Assembly: GCF_001641265.1 (NCBI RefSeq)
Contig: NW_020167526.1
Coordinates: forward strand, 372,001 to 436,000
DNA from: Pseudogymnoascus destructans
Taxonomy: Eukaryota; Ascomycota; Leotiomycetes; Thelebolales; Thelebolaceae
Direction of reading: 5' to 3'
Length of the DNA: 64,000 nt
The notes below the pieces were generated by a model. The model did not search any database, had not been told where the DNA came from, and saw nothing but the letters and a program-made list of their open reading frames with translations. Shown in pieces: positions 21,228-33,230 of the stretch. Position numbers and translations under genes: made by a program. Numbering within the stretch: position 1 is the first letter of the stretch; each line of letters begins with the position of its first letter.

Positions 21228-22345
21228 TTACACTGCCCAGAACATATCGACCTCAACGTCCTTTACCGTGATAGACCACCCCGGAAACCTCGCTCTCGCC
21301 CACACAGTCACCACGTCTCCAACTTCCAAACTCCGAACGAACTCGCCATTCCCTGTAGCCTTACCACGGCCGGCCTTCTGCAACTCTTCCGCCTCATCGG
21401 ATTCGGCGTCAATATCGTCATCCCAGCGCCATACGATTGTGTAGTCCTTGGCTTCCTTTGTCGCAGTTACGTTCTTCTGCAATGTCTTGCCATGCGGCAA
21501 GAACGGATGCTCTAGTTCAACCGCAGCTGCCATGTTCCCTGGATCAAGCCACGCCTGATTCCTCGTCGGCGCTCCATTCTTTTTCAATGGAGGATCTACA
21601 GACTCCAAATTCCAAGCTAACGTCTTCTCCACATCGCTCTCTGAACCTTCTTTCCGCTGCCTTGTTGGTTGCGGCAACTCCGTAGATCCCTCCAAGGCCG
21701 CACTCTCATACTTGTCAATGACCCTCGCCCGCTCTCTCCCAACATCTAACCATGTAAACGACCCATTATAAGTTCCGTGATCTTTGTATTCCCCGCCCCA
21801 CCCCTGATCGCGCATCCTGAACTTAAAAACGATTTTCCGACATGGATGCACTTCACGCGGTTGTGATTTCTGGGCCCATGCTGAATACAGGGCGGCGGTG
21901 GCTGCTTTCGAGGCCTCGGACTGAGTGGGTAGGAAGACATGCGGTCTCATATTGCCTGGGCGTGCTGGCGGAGGCGCACGGCTGGGGTCTGTGGAAGGGG
22001 AGCTTGCAAGACATCCGAGAGGGAGGGTGCGGGTCTTGAAATGTTAGTGGGCTACAAATGGGCAAAGCGAGGGGAACATACAACGAAATAGTTTTCGTGT
22101 GAATTACCCTGCGCACAGGCGGGGTTGACACTCGGCAGCACGGCGGAGGTGTGAGGCCAGTACTCGGCATAGTCGATTATGGTGTCGGCCAGCTCGAGGG
22201 GAAGGGAGAGGCTCTGGAGGATTGCTTTGACGACAAGGACGTCGGCGACGGTGGGGTCAATGGCAGGTGAGTTCGGAGGAATGCTAAACGGATTAATGTC
22301 TTGGAGGCTGGAGGAGGACGCCGTGAGAAAGTAGGGGAATGCCAT
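21228..22345 (-). CDS. conserved fungal protein of unknown function
   Basis: Two exons, 22345-22082 and 22034-21228, with a 47 bp phase-0 intron (GTATGT to TTTCAAG) give 356 residues. Codon use and frame length argue for a real gene. The N-terminal part contains LPLELADTIIDYAEYWP, an F-box-like stretch. The C-terminal half is beta-rich and Trp-rich (RDQGWGGEYKDHGTYNGSFT, TIVWRWDDDID, VVTVWARARFPGW), suggesting a beta-sandwich fold. I do not recognise the family and assign no function. The neighbouring genes give no functional hint. Confidence 0.7.
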
Positions 22346-22845
22346 TGGACTTGTTCAGCGAATGGATGTGCAGGTTTCGTGATTAACGATACACTATTTC
22401 AGTGGTCTAGGTTGGTGAACGCAAACGGTGGAAATGATGCAATGAATCGGAAATGTTGCTACTCTAAACCATTTGTTTATCCTCCCGAATTGAATATCGA
22501 ATATATCAGTGGCGAGATGGTGACGCCTCCACCACATTATCTTGCGTGACAACGTACGTTGTCTACGCAAGATGGTCTGTTCTGCCTGGAATAAGCTAAA
22601 CGCGGGAGCGGCCGTTATCTATGCCTAATCAAGAAAAAAGGGCACGTGAAATCACGTCATGTGTAGTAAATACTTACCGCCTCCAGATTAGGTGAGATTG
22701 AAAGTTTCTGCCATTTAGGCTTGATGGGTGCGTGCTTGGTGACCAAGCCGACTGTCGGAGCTTCAAACACCGACGTCTCTCTGTTTAAATAGTCGTTGCC
22801 GTGGACAATTTACCAGGGGCCTGCTGGTAACCAGTTCACAGAACA
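22346..22845. promoter_or_regulatory. divergent intergenic region
   Basis: A 500 bp gap between a minus-strand gene and the plus-strand cysA-like gene, so it should hold both promoters. GTTTAAATAG at 22782 lies about 60 bp upstream of the plus-strand start. CACGTGA and ATCACGTCA at 22640-22660 resemble bHLH or CBF1-type sites that are common upstream of sulfur genes in fungi. This is sequence resemblance only. Confidence 0.35.
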
Positions 22846-24414
22846 ATGAATGCCTCGAGAGCGGCCGTGCCCGCGACGCGGATAGTTTCAAAACCAATCA
22901 AACCTTTCTCGAGATCATGGAGCCGACCACTCTCGGCGGCCAGACCGGCCATGTCTGCGGCTGCTCCGGCCTGCCACTATTCTTCTCGACAGCTCCACAC
23001 CCAGCTGCCAAGGCGAGCAGAAGCTCCAGCAGCGACAGACGCCTCGAACCCGGCAATGTCCTTCCCATGCCTCGATGCGCTCGAGAGCAAGACAGCGACG
23101 CTGGAAGCGCGTTCTCATGCTAGTGGCCCCGAGCCTTCCTATACCAGTGGCGCAACAGAGGTTTACCACTGCAAAGACCCTATACTGCTCGACTGGGGCG
23201 GTGTCTTACCTGGGTTCAATGTGGCATACGAGACCTGGGGCGAGCTCAACGCCGACAAATCTAATGCGATTCTGCTCCACACTGGGCTCTCCGCGTCCTC
23301 GCACGCGCACTCGACAGAGAAGAACCCGAAGCCTGGATGGTGGGAGAAGTTTATCGGGCCAGGAGGATGCCTAGATACGGATAAATACCACATTATCTGC
23401 ACAAATGTTATAGGTGGATGTTACGGCTCTACTGGGCCAAGTAGCATCGACCCGGCCGATGGGAAGAACTACGCCACCCGCTTCCCGATTCTCACCCTGA
23501 ACGACATGGTGCGCGCCCAGTTCCGCCTCGTCGACGGCCTCGGCATCAACCAGCTCTACGCTAGTGTCGGCGCGAGTATGGGCGGTATGCAGTCCCTCGC
23601 GGCCGGCGTACACTTCCCTTCCCGCGTAGGCCGCGTTGTATCGATCTCAGGCTGTGCCCGCTCGCACCCTTATAGCATTGCGATGCGACACACACAGCGA
23701 CAGGTGCTGATGATGGACCCGAACTGGGCGCGGGGTTTCTACTACGATAGGGTGCCGCCGCACGCAGGGATGAAGCTGGCGCGTGAGATCGCGACGGTGA
23801 CATATCGCAGCGGGCCTGAGTGGGAGCAGCGGTTTGGGAGGAGGCGTGCGGATCCGAGCAAGCAGCCAGCACTGTGTCCAGATTTCCTCATTGAGACTTA
23901 TTTGGACCATGCAGGCGAGAAGTTCTGCTTGGAGTATGATCCAAATAGCTTGCTGTATGTGAGCAAGGCGATGGACTTGTTTGATCTCGGCGCTGAACAC
24001 CAACATGCTACTGCTTTGAGGAGGGCAGAGCGGTCAGACAGCTTAGAGGCATCTGGGGGGGACTTTTCTTCGTCGACGTGCAGTCTGGATTTACCCGAGA
24101 CGCCATACGTAGAACAGCCTGGCCAGGTTCCTGTCGACCTTAACGGGCCTATCGCAACGTCTACTGCTCCTCCCGCGGACTTAGTGAAAGGGCTGCAGCC
24201 GATGCGAGACATCCCCACTCTTGTGCTTGGTGTGGCGAGCGACATCTTGTTCCCGGCATGGCAACAGCGGGAGATCGCGGAGACACTGAGAAGTGGAGGA
24301 AACAAGAGGGTGACACATGTGGAGCTTGGTGAAGACGCGAGTTTGTTCGGACATGATACATTTTTGCTGGACCTGGAACATGTGGGGGGGAATGTGAGAA
24401 GGTTTCTCGGTTGA
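22846..24414 (+). CDS. cysA: serine O-acyltransferase of the homoserine acetyltransferase-like fold (CysA type)
   Basis: An alpha/beta-hydrolase-fold acyltransferase that activates L-serine for cysteine synthesis, as known for Aspergillus nidulans CysA; fission yeast Cys2 is the related enzyme. Single exon, 522 residues. The first 70 residues are rich in Arg, Ser and Ala with almost no acidic residues, a likely mitochondrial presequence. The enzyme core follows, with the nucleophile Ser244 in GASMGGMQ, Asp466 in VASDILFP and His503 in FGHDTF completing the triad. DPILLDWGGVLPGFNVAYET and GGCYGSTGPSS are family landmarks. A low-complexity insert (about 395-450) precedes the final strands, as in fungal members. 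Distinguishing serine from homoserine as acceptor, and acetyl from succinyl as donor, needs comparison with characterised enzymes. I favour CysA because of the presequence and the insert. Confidence 0.85.
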   Translation: MNASRAAVPATRIVSKPIKPFSRSWSRPLSAARPAMSAAAPACHYSSRQLHTQLPRRAEAPAATDASNPAMSFPCLDALESKTATLEARSHASGPEPSYTSGATEVYHCKDPILLDWGGVLPGFNVAYETWGELNADKSNAILLHTGLSASSHAHSTEKNPKPGWWEKFIGPGGCLDTDKYHIICTNVIGGCYGSTGPSSIDPADGKNYATRFPILTLNDMVRAQFRLVDGLGINQLYASVGASMGGMQSLAAGVHFPSRVGRVVSISGCARSHPYSIAMRHTQRQVLMMDPNWARGFYYDRVPPHAGMKLAREIATVTYRSGPEWEQRFGRRRADPSKQPALCPDFLIETYLDHAGEKFCLEYDPNSLLYVSKAMDLFDLGAEHQHATALRRAERSDSLEASGGDFSSSTCSLDLPETPYVEQPGQVPVDLNGPIATSTAPPADLVKGLQPMRDIPTLVLGVASDILFPAWQQREIAETLRSGGNKRVTHVELGEDASLFGHDTFLLDLEHVGGNVRRFLG

Positions 24415-25670
24415 AAAGGTTGGAGGGGTTGGAGAGGGGGTTGGTTAGATGAATGTGAGCATGTGACAAGTGGAGATCCGTTATGGATGTTAGGCCATTT
24501 GATGTTTGTTTGTAACAATACCATAATTGGATATATTATGTCCTACGAAAGGATGGTGATGGTACTGAGTCGTACAACAAAACCTGGCAGTGGGCAAGAC
24601 ACAGTCTCGGTCACGCCAAGAACCCTCATTGCATATCTATTGTGTAGAATAAGTTATGTATTTATAATGAAAGTAATACATGTATATACGGCATATGCAA
24701 CCAAGAGGTCAAAAGTCTGCCTGGGCGTTCTGGGCGTTTCTTAGCTCAGTATACTTGTTGTTTTATCGCACATCACATTTCTCATATCTGAAGCTATCTC
24801 ACCTCGATGGCGGGGTTTAAACCTGGGGAAAGCTCGCTGCTCGGGCCATCCCAATTCCGGGACCCTGATCCATGGCATCGAGCCAACAACAACACAACAA
24901 AAGTAAGACCACACTTAGTCGAATAGTATCAAACTATGAGCCTATCAAACCAGCTCTATACGAGAATATCTCCAGATATCCCCATGGGTGCATCCACCTA
25001 TCTCACCTTTCCATCTCTGCCGAATATTCCCCACTCGGTGTCTGGCGTGGAATCCCAATGTGCACTCTTCCCCGCCTGTGATCGTCGGTATCATGCGAAC
25101 TATCAACACGAGGCGCACAATCCCCAGCCCTTCAGTTTTGAATGTCTACCTTTGATTGAACAGGGCATCGGACTGTTACTGTGCATAAAGAGGTCAGCGG
25201 TTCCACACCCGAGGTTCCACATTCCCTAGGTGTTGCTTTATTCTACGCATTATCCCTGTCGATAGTTGTGCCGTCGGAACATATGTGTGGCTGGAGCTAG
25301 ACGCCAGCGGGCGGCCTCTAGACTCCGCCGCTATTTTGCGGCACTGCCAGTCGCGATCTTGTATCGACAATTTGTCTATTGCTCTTCCCTTGGCACTGGA
25401 CTTGGCTGATGAATAGTGTCCTTGTGCCTCGTTACATGACGCTGTATAAACTACCATGGACCTATCAGCTGCCTCGTACTTTTCTGCCCCTCGAATGCCG
25501 CCAACAAAGCCGCTGGCTGTCAGATGAGCCGTGCCGTTATGTTTCCCCTCCCGCAGCTTCCCCAGGTTGTGGCAGACGCCTCCTTGTATAAGACAGCCGC
25601 CGTGCTCTTCCCTTCTGCGAACGGCAGATCCCTCTTTTTCGAGTGGATTGATAATTTATTCTCCTACAAC
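24415..25670. promoter_or_regulatory. promoter region of the GH3 gene
   Basis: 1.26 kb without a supported gene. The first part is the 3' flank of the cysA-like gene (AT-rich at 24.5-24.7 kb). CTGGGG at 24825 fits the CreA consensus SYGGRG used in carbon repression of glycosidase genes, but such short matches are frequent by chance. Confidence 0.35.
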
Positions 25671-28339
25671 ATGGCTTCCCTACATCTGGGAAAGCTCCTA
25701 ACTACTTTGATATCGTTCTTTTTGGTCGCCAGTGCCCAGAGCTCATGGGACCACGAGCTGTTTACAAGCAGCCCCCCAGTCTACCCGAGCCGTGAGCCCA
25801 CCAACTTGTCAATATACGTTTGATCGCGCTGACAGGACTTAGCTTCTACTGATGGGAATGGATGGGAGGATGCATTCGCCAAGGCACGCATATTTGCCGC
25901 GAACCTGACTCTAGATGAAAAGGCCGGACTCCTCACAGGAAACATTCGGGGCCCATGTGTTGGTAAGAATCGTCCACGTGAAACTCATCGCCTATGTACT
26001 CACACAGCTAGGGAATCTCGTACCAATCGCGAGACTCGGTTTCAAGGGACTTTGTATGCAAGATGGCCCTGCAGCTCTTCGACAAGCAACCTTCGTGTCT
26101 GTCTTCCCTGCTGGCCTTACCATTGCCGCAACATGGGACCGGAATCTTATGAATACACGAGGTTCATACTTGGGTGCTGAGTTTAAGGCTAAAGGAGCAC
26201 ACGTTATGCTTGGACCTGTGGCTGGGCCGCTAGGTCGCTCTGCATTTGCTGGAAGGGGGTGGGAGGGTACCTATTTACCTACCTACCTACATTGGTACAA
26301 GTATTTAGGCATACTGACGCGTTGATAGGTTTCTCACCTGATCCGTATCTTACGGGAGTAGCTATGGAGGAAACGATCACTGGGATCCAAAGTACCGGCG
26401 TGCAAGCCAATGCTAAACGTACGCCGATGATGATTCTGTGAAAGAAACGGATGAGATACTGACTGGACCACGCAGACTGGATCGGTAATGAACAGGAGAC
26501 TCAAAGAGTTCCCTCCAACAATGGAGGTGTCAAAATTGATGCTGTTTCCTCCAACATCGACGATAGGACGATGCATGAAGTGTACATGTGGCCCTTTGCA
26601 AACGCACTCCATGCTGGAGTTTCTTCGGTGATGTGTGCATACAACCGCCTTAACGCATCCTACGCTTGTCAGAACTCGAAGATTCTGAACGGCTTGCTGA
26701 AGGAAGAACTCGGCTTCCAGGGATATGTCGTCAGTGACTGGGGTGGCACTCATTCAGGCGTTGCGTCTGTCAAGGCCGGTTTGGACATGGATATGCCAGG
26801 TGCGATCGATTTCCAATCACCAGGACCTTCATATTTTGGAGGAAATTTGACAATCGGGGTAAATAACGGATCTTTAACGATGGCTCGAATCGACGATATG
26901 GTGCACCGCGTTATGACGCCTTACTTCTTCTTGAAACAGGACACAAGTTACCCGTCTATAGACCAATCGTCGGCCCCACTGAACAAATGGATAATTCATC
27001 CTTACCTACAGTCCTTTGTTTATGGCGCCAAAGCCAACGTTGACGCACGCGGAACGCATGCAAAGCTCATCCGCGATGCGGCAGCTGCGGGAACAGTGCT
27101 TCTTAAGAATACGGGAAATATTCTTCCACTGAAGGCCCCAAAGAATATAGGAGTGTTTGGAAATGACGCTGGTGATAATATCAATGGTGTATACACTCTC
27201 AACGTTATCCGCGATAAAGGGTTCGAATATGGTACCTTGATTATCGGAGGGGGTTCAGGGTAAGTTGCAATTCTGTATTTTGAAACCAAAACTAATACCC
27301 ATGAAGGACCGGTCGACCTACATACGTTGTGACGCCGATGGATGCAATCAAAGCACGCGCGGCTGCTGATGGGTCTATGGTACAATTCATTCTCAATAAC
27401 AACTACCTAGCCAGCGACCCTGACCTTGCTTTCTCCACATTTGCCCCGTTCCCTCCCGACGTTTGCCTGGTCTTTATCAAAACATGGGCTACAGAAGGTT
27501 CTGATAGGACCACTCTCGAAGCCGATTGGAACAGCGGGGCCGTCGTCAAGAACGTCGCTGATCGCTGTCCCAACACCGTCGCTATCACACACTCTGGGGG
27601 GCCAAACACCATGCCTTGGGCCTCTCACCCAAATGTCAAAGCCATAGTCGCTGCCCACTTCCCCGGCCAAGAGAGTGGGAACTCAATCGTTGATATCCTC
27701 TACGGCGTTGTCAACCCGAGTGGCAAGCTGCCATACACAATTGCCAATTCGGAAGCTGAAGACAAGTTTGCGCCTATCACCGATTCCCCAGAACTGCGAG
27801 CAACGACAGATCCAAACGCATGGCAGTCTGATTTTGAAGAGGGGCCACTGATCGACTACCGTCATTTCGACTACTACAACTCGAGCGTGCTATACGAATT
27901 CGGCTTCGGCTTGTCGTACACCACATTTGGGATGACAAACCTGGGAATCACGAAAATCGACGAGAAGGTTACGGCGCGCGCACCGGCTGCCAAGACAGCA
28001 CCAGGAGGGAACCCGAACTTGTTCAAAACCATCTTCCGAGTTACAGTTGCCGTGAGCAATACTGGCGCGGTGGCTGGAGCTGCTGTGCCGCAGCTCTACC
28101 TCTCGCTGCCTCCAGTTGATGGCATTACGGCTTCACCGCTTAGGGTGCTGAGGGGCTTTGAGAAAGTGCTTTTGCAGCCTGGGCAGAGCCAGATTGTGAC
28201 GTTTAATTTAATGCGGAGGGATGTGAGTTTTTGGGATACAGTGAGTCAGGAGTGGGTTATTGCGCCTGGGAAAATCGGTGTGCATGCTGGGTTTAGCAGT
28301 AGGGATTTTAAGATCGAGGGGAGCTTCACGCCGTTATGA
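25671..28339 (+). CDS. secreted beta-glucosidase, glycoside hydrolase family 3
   Basis: Hydrolyses terminal non-reducing beta-glucosyl residues from cello-oligosaccharides or similar glycosides, outside the cell. Six exons: 25671-25791, 25843-25962, 26012-26266, 26329-26418, 26476-27259 and 27307-28339, all with GT-AG introns of 47-62 bp, giving 800 residues. A signal peptide (MASLHLGKLLTTLISFFLVASAQ) opens the protein. The (beta/alpha)8 domain carries LDEKAGLLTGN, QDGPAALR, VSVFPAGLTIAATWDR, LGPVAGPLGR, AKHWIGNEQE, and GYVVSDWGGTHSG with the nucleophile near Asp283. The alpha/beta sandwich domain contains GGGSGTGR, FPGQESGNSIVDILYG and NPSGKLPYT. The C-terminal FnIII-like domain ends ISRDFKIEGS-like. 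All key residues are present. Substrate preference cannot be set from sequence. Confidence 0.92.
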
Positions 28340-29329
28340 GGAGATTATGGATGTTGTTGAATGATATTGCGGTTTGATAGGGCTGGAAGGGATATGGATG
28401 CATATATTTTAGGTTATGGCGTTAAGGAGGTATATGGCTGGACAGGGTAGGCTTTGGGGCTTGAGGAAACCGGCAGTTAGTGGCCGATGGTCAGTACAGA
28501 ACACAACGGTAGCATATTGAAGCATACTTTAAAGTTTCCAATGTTTTGAACCGGCCCTTCCCTGCGAGTTAAACGCGTGGGGTGATGCATCGTGGTCATT
28601 CGTAGACGACGTTTAATATATAGATTCTTGCACTGCCCCGATTAGGGAGTTAGTCTAGCAGTTAACTTTATTTGTTTCCCGGCTCGGAACCATGGATACA
28701 CCTAGCTAATATTATACTTCCAGACGGATGAATCCTTCCGGAATCTAATAGCTAATCACATGATCTTACATACCAGACCTATCGTCTAGGTTAGCGACTA
28801 TGTTACATATTAACCAATAGGATGAACCTCTTACTTCTGCAGGATAGGAAACTCATGAATATCATAGCCTGGAGTTGCGCCTTTATTCGGGAGAACTCGA
28901 AGAGACTCCTGGGTTGCGGCAGAGATGTGATGTGATCGGGGTCCGGATCTGACCAGGACTTATTCAGCTCAGCAACGAGTAAGGTTTCTGTTTCCTTATT
29001 CCCGGTCCGAAAATGATATTTTGGTATCGTCGGGTAGAATAAACGGGATGGGGCATGGATGAATTGATATAGTAAGTCTTCAGGGTGAGAACTGTCTTAT
29101 AGGAATTATAGAATACCAATGTAGAGATCAGAGATTTCCCCACAGTTCTGACAGTTTAACCAGCGGGCACTACTGTAAGCACGCCCCGCCACAGTAAGTG
29201 CGCCAAGCCCCGAAGCTCCCCAGCCGCGCTAAAAAAAAAATCGTCTTCTAATCGCAGCGATAGCAAGCAAGTAGCGCAAACCGACCTGCACGACATTGAC
29301 ATTGCGCACACCGCGCCCCTCCCCCCACC
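28340..29329. other. intergenic, no supported gene
   Basis: 3' flank of the GH3 gene followed by an AT-rich kilobase. Only short frames. I see nothing else before the start at 29330. Confidence 0.45.
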
Positions 29330-30854
29330 ATGACCCCAACCTCCTCCCACCATGCTGCGCACCTCGCCGCCACAGCCCTGGTGTCCGGTGCCGTTGTCGC
29401 GACTTCTATACTTGCGTTCCAGCGCCTGCGGAGGGAACGCAGGGTCGACGACCTGAAACACTCGATTCCGCCGCCGACTGGGGAGGAACGGCCTGATCTC
29501 GTCGCGCCGACGCCGCAATGGAGTAAGGAAGATGAGAGGAGCGCTGAACTTGCTGCGCGGGCGATAAGGGGAGAGTATGATGACGGTAGGCCCATCTGTA
29601 CCCAGCCCTGGCGTAGCTGCAACTAACGGACGAGCAGAACTCATCCTCGAGCAATTGGCGCGCAACCGCGTCTTTCTTTCCGACTCTGGCCTCGCAGCCC
29701 TTCGAAATGCGAAGATAGTTGTTGTAGGCTGCGGTGGTGTTGGTTCGCACTGCGCTTCTGCGCTCGCACGGTCGGGGGCCTCACATATCCGCCTCATCGA
29801 CTTTGATATGGTGTCTCTGTCGTCGCTGAACCGACACGCGGTGGCGACGCTAGCGGATGTTGGGACGCCGAAAGTCGAGTGTTTGCGTCGGCGGCTGCGG
29901 GCCGTGACACCCTGGGTGGATTTCGATTGCCGGAATGAGATGTTCAGCGAGAAGGACGCGAACAGGCTACTCAAGGACGCGGAGTTCGTGGTGGATGCGA
30001 TTGATAACATCGACTCGAAGGTCGGGCTGCTAGCATACTGCCACGGGAAGGGAATACAGGTGGTTAGCTCCATGGGTGCGGGGTGCAAGAGCGACCCGAC
30101 AAGGATATTTGTTGGGGATATCAGTGCATCAACTGAGGATCCGCTGTCGCGCTCTACACGGCGCCGACTGCGTCTACGAGGCATCGCAAGCGGGATCCCG
30201 GTCGTCTTCTCTACGGAGAAGCCAGGCTCGGGCAAGGCACAGCTACTTCCTCTCTCCGAAGAGGAGTTTGCAAAGGGCAAAGTCGGGGAGCTGGCGCCAA
30301 TGGCCGATTTCCGAGTCAGGATATTGCCTGTACTCGGCACCATGCCAGCGGTATTTGGCTGTGCAGCGGCAAACTACGTTATCTTGAAACTAGCCGGGTA
30401 CCCTACCGATAATGTTGAGACGAAGGGGAGAGATAAGCTGTATGAGGCTATTCTAGCGCAGGTGCAGGGCAGTGAGGAGAAGGTTGCCAGAGCGAGTATG
30501 GGCTGGGGTGCTGAAGACGTGAAGGGCCTCAAGTTACCGCTGACAGCGGGTGATGTGGGATACTTGGTCGAGGAGGTATACCGAGGTCGTAGCGTGGTTA
30601 GTGGGGTGCCCACAAGGTTGGCGCTTGTAAGGTGGCGGGCTCCTGAGGGAAAGACGATCAACGAAGGGGAAGTGCAGAAGAGTAGCCGGCTGCGGTTGGG
30701 AGAGCTTGTGTGCATGACCAAGGAAGAGGCGAAGGTGCATGAGCGGAAGGTGGTACTTGGAGGGAAAACGATAGAAGAGATATATGGGAAGGATATTGTA
30801 GAGTACGTAGAGTCGAGAATTGAGGAGGAAAAGGGGTTCGCGACCTATAGATAG
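29330..30854 (+). CDS. tRNA threonylcarbamoyladenosine dehydratase, E1-like (Tcd1/Tcd2 type)
   Basis: ATP-dependent enzyme that converts t6A at position 37 of ANN-decoding tRNAs to its cyclic form. Yeast Tcd1 and Tcd2 sit on the mitochondrial outer membrane. Exons 29330-29585 and 29638-30854, with a 52 bp intron carrying a CTAAC branch site, give 490 residues. An N-terminal transmembrane helix (about residues 8-30, ATALVSGAVVATSILAF) is followed by basic residues, which fits membrane anchoring. The ThiF/E1 nucleotide-binding fold has VVVGCGGVGSH (about 113-123), DFDMVSLSSLNRH and the family-specific SSMGAGCKSDPTRI. The C-terminal extension with LGGKTIEEIYG is typical of fungal members. It could be either paralogue; length alone does not decide. 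Confidence 0.9.
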
Positions 30855-31406
30855 TAGAGGTAGGATGGGGTCTGCGACTTTTATATAGCTATATTTAAAA
30901 GCATGACTGCCATGCTTTAGCATGTTTTAGGCTGACGATGAGATGATACCAAGATGATATTATACTAGATGTTTGATATAGGAGGAGGCTAAGGTTTTAT
31001 TGGCGCGGAATAAATCGCGCTGGTTAATGCCAAGACTACTGTATAACAATCAAGCTTCAATATATGTGGGGTTGGACGATCTTAGGGGAAGGAATCTTTC
31101 GTCCGTCCTAAATAGATTAATCTTAGCGTTTCTTATCGGCCTGGGCCTGGACGATCAGCCCACACGAACAGGCACGGCGTGGCGCAGCCGGAAGGTATCG
31201 ACTTGCCCCCGTTTATTGTTTATCACCCTTTTGCCCTTTTGCCCTTTTGCTCCTTCCATCCCTGATTGCGACTCTACTGCCCAAGTATCCATCCTCCAAG
31301 AACATGGAACCTACTGTCCTTATTTAACCGCTATTTGTTCGGTGTCATATCAGCTGCCTGGTCGCCCACCTATTTACTCTTGCCCAGTCGCTGGCGCGCC
31401 GCTGTC
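30855..31406. other. intergenic between two plus-strand genes
   Basis: 3' flank of the dehydratase and promoter of the next gene. The frame of the next gene is open back to about 31266 but holds no ATG before 31407. Pyrimidine-rich runs (TTTTGCCC repeats near 31230) are usual for fungal promoters. Confidence 0.45.
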
Positions 31407-32696
31407 ATGTTCCTGACTCCCAATCGCCGGTATGTTACGCTTGCTGGCGCCGTCCTTTTCCTCGAATGGACGTGGGTATTCCTCTGCAGCCCTGGGCACA
31501 AGGACATTCTAGCTTCCCTGCCCTCTCAGCACAAAGCAGCAAACGACGATATCTTTGACTATGGGTTTGTCCAGTCCGCTGCGCTGAAGGATATATGCGA
31601 CGCAGTGGAATGGAACAACGAGTTGATCTTCACATGCGACAACAATTCAGGCAGCGTCGCAGATGTCAAGAACTCGATCTTAAACTGTCTTCGATTCGCC
31701 ATCGCTGCCGGTGGGCTACTCGTGGCCCCTCGCATCATCATCTCCAACAGCAGCGAAACCTCCTCAGTCGACTCTGCGACCAAACGGACAGACTTCAGCT
31801 CCATGTTCGACCTACACCACTTCCTCATGTCCCTCCATCTCTCCTGCCCCCAACTCATTACCCACAAACACGTCGACGACGTCCCCCCACGAGCATGGAC
31901 ACACAACCCCTTGTCTCTGCGACCAGAGGACCTCCAGTCCCCTTTCCTCTCAGCCGGCATCCCGCGTCCAGAGACCTGGGGCGCCGAATTCCACACCTGG
32001 CTCGGTAACCAGACCGCCACTCGCAAGCCCACCGGCGGCCTCACAGTGGTCAACCTCGCGCGCTCCCTGCCCGTATACCCGGTCTCCAGCGACGAGGACT
32101 TTGCGCACGAATTCGGCATGTTTCTCAAGATCCAACCCGATGCGCGAGTACTCGCCACATTGACCTTCCACGCCCTGATTCGCAAGTACAACTTCGACGC
32201 GGCAGACTCGAGTGCGATTGCGAGGAACGCCTATGTAGGCGCATATCTAGGCTCCGACGGCAAAGCGACAGACACAAACCATTCACCTACGACACTCGCA
32301 CAACGTATCCTCAACGAAACCCTCGCAGCCGACCTCACGGTTCTCTACCTCGCATCCACCGATCCATCAAGTGGTGAGCGCCTCGCCGCCGACGCCTCCC
32401 CACTCAAAATACAAGTTACCTCAAAATTCGACCTCCTCCCACCACAAGACGCGGCAGCCTTACAAGCCCTGGCGCCGGAGCAGCAAGCGCTGGTGGATTA
32501 CCTCGTTTTGGGGAGGGCGAGCCAGTTCATGGGTGTAGGGGGTGATGCGTTTGGGTGGAGTGTTGCACTGGGGAGGGGAGGGAAGTGGAGCAGGGATGGG
32601 GGTGAGGGGATGGAGGGTGAGCTGATGCGGGACTCGTTGAGTCGGATTTATGGGAAGCAAGGGGATGATGAATTTGCCAGTTGTTTGTGGCCGTGA
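31407..32696 (+). CDS. type II membrane protein, possibly O-fucosyltransferase-like
   Basis: Single exon, 429 residues from the first ATG. A short cytoplasmic N-terminus is followed by one hydrophobic segment (about residues 11-25, VTLAGAVLFLEWTWVFL), the layout of a Golgi type II glycosyltransferase. FTCDNNSGSVADVKNSILNC followed by LRFAIAAGGLLVAPRII resembles the GDP-fucose-binding opening of O-fucosyltransferases (N-x-x-G-x-x-N...A...L-V/L-P). PDARVLATLTFHALIRKYNF and NAYVGAYLGSD would fit the later conserved regions. Fungal members of this kind are mostly uncharacterised, and I could not confirm the arginine of the HxRxxD motif, so the enzyme call is tentative. Codon use and length show it is a real gene. 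Confidence 0.6.
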   Translation: MFLTPNRRYVTLAGAVLFLEWTWVFLCSPGHKDILASLPSQHKAANDDIFDYGFVQSAALKDICDAVEWNNELIFTCDNNSGSVADVKNSILNCLRFAIAAGGLLVAPRIIISNSSETSSVDSATKRTDFSSMFDLHHFLMSLHLSCPQLITHKHVDDVPPRAWTHNPLSLRPEDLQSPFLSAGIPRPETWGAEFHTWLGNQTATRKPTGGLTVVNLARSLPVYPVSSDEDFAHEFGMFLKIQPDARVLATLTFHALIRKYNFDAADSSAIARNAYVGAYLGSDGKATDTNHSPTTLAQRILNETLAADLTVLYLASTDPSSGERLAADASPLKIQVTSKFDLLPPQDAAALQALAPEQQALVDYLVLGRASQFMGVGGDAFGWSVALGRGGKWSRDGGEGMEGELMRDSLSRIYGKQGDDEFASCLWP

Positions 32697-33230
32697 TGGG
32701 ATGCGCGTGTGTAAAGGAAGTAGAATGGTTGTAAATGTTAGCGTTTCAGAGCGGTTGGGTTTGTATGATATGTTGATACAGGTAGTAAGTGGTCGTGTGG
32801 TAAGAAGTATTCGGGGCTATACGGTTATCTTGTAATCATACTCGGCGAGGTAGATATAAGAGATATCCGCAAATCTACAAATCTACAAATCTACTGTGGC
32901 TAGACGTGAAGAGACTATGCACATATGAGATACTTACTCCCTTTGTACACTTTCACACGGATAAATTATTATCTGAAGCTTCACATGCATTTTATTTTCC
33001 TATGGCATTCCAAACGTCTTTCCCCATCTACTTTGACCCACTATTCACATAGCTCCAAGATTTCGAGGAAAACAAGAAATAGCTCAATAGAGCGACCGTT
33101 AGGTAACATGTTGGCTTTCACTTTTTGATACCACTGAACCCCAAACAAAATGCTTCTTGAATTTGGCACTGTAAGCAAATTGCTAGCTACCTGATATCAT
33201 AAACCCGTTAGCTCCATTGCTTCCCACTAC
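32697..33230. other. convergent intergenic region
   Basis: Between two converging genes, AT-rich with a triple ACAAATCTACAAATCTAC string at about 32870. No gene seen. Confidence 0.45.

Noticed and set aside
23561..24524. Long minus-strand frames across the cysA-like gene
   Set aside because: Antisense shadows of a well-supported coding exon with strong family motifs.
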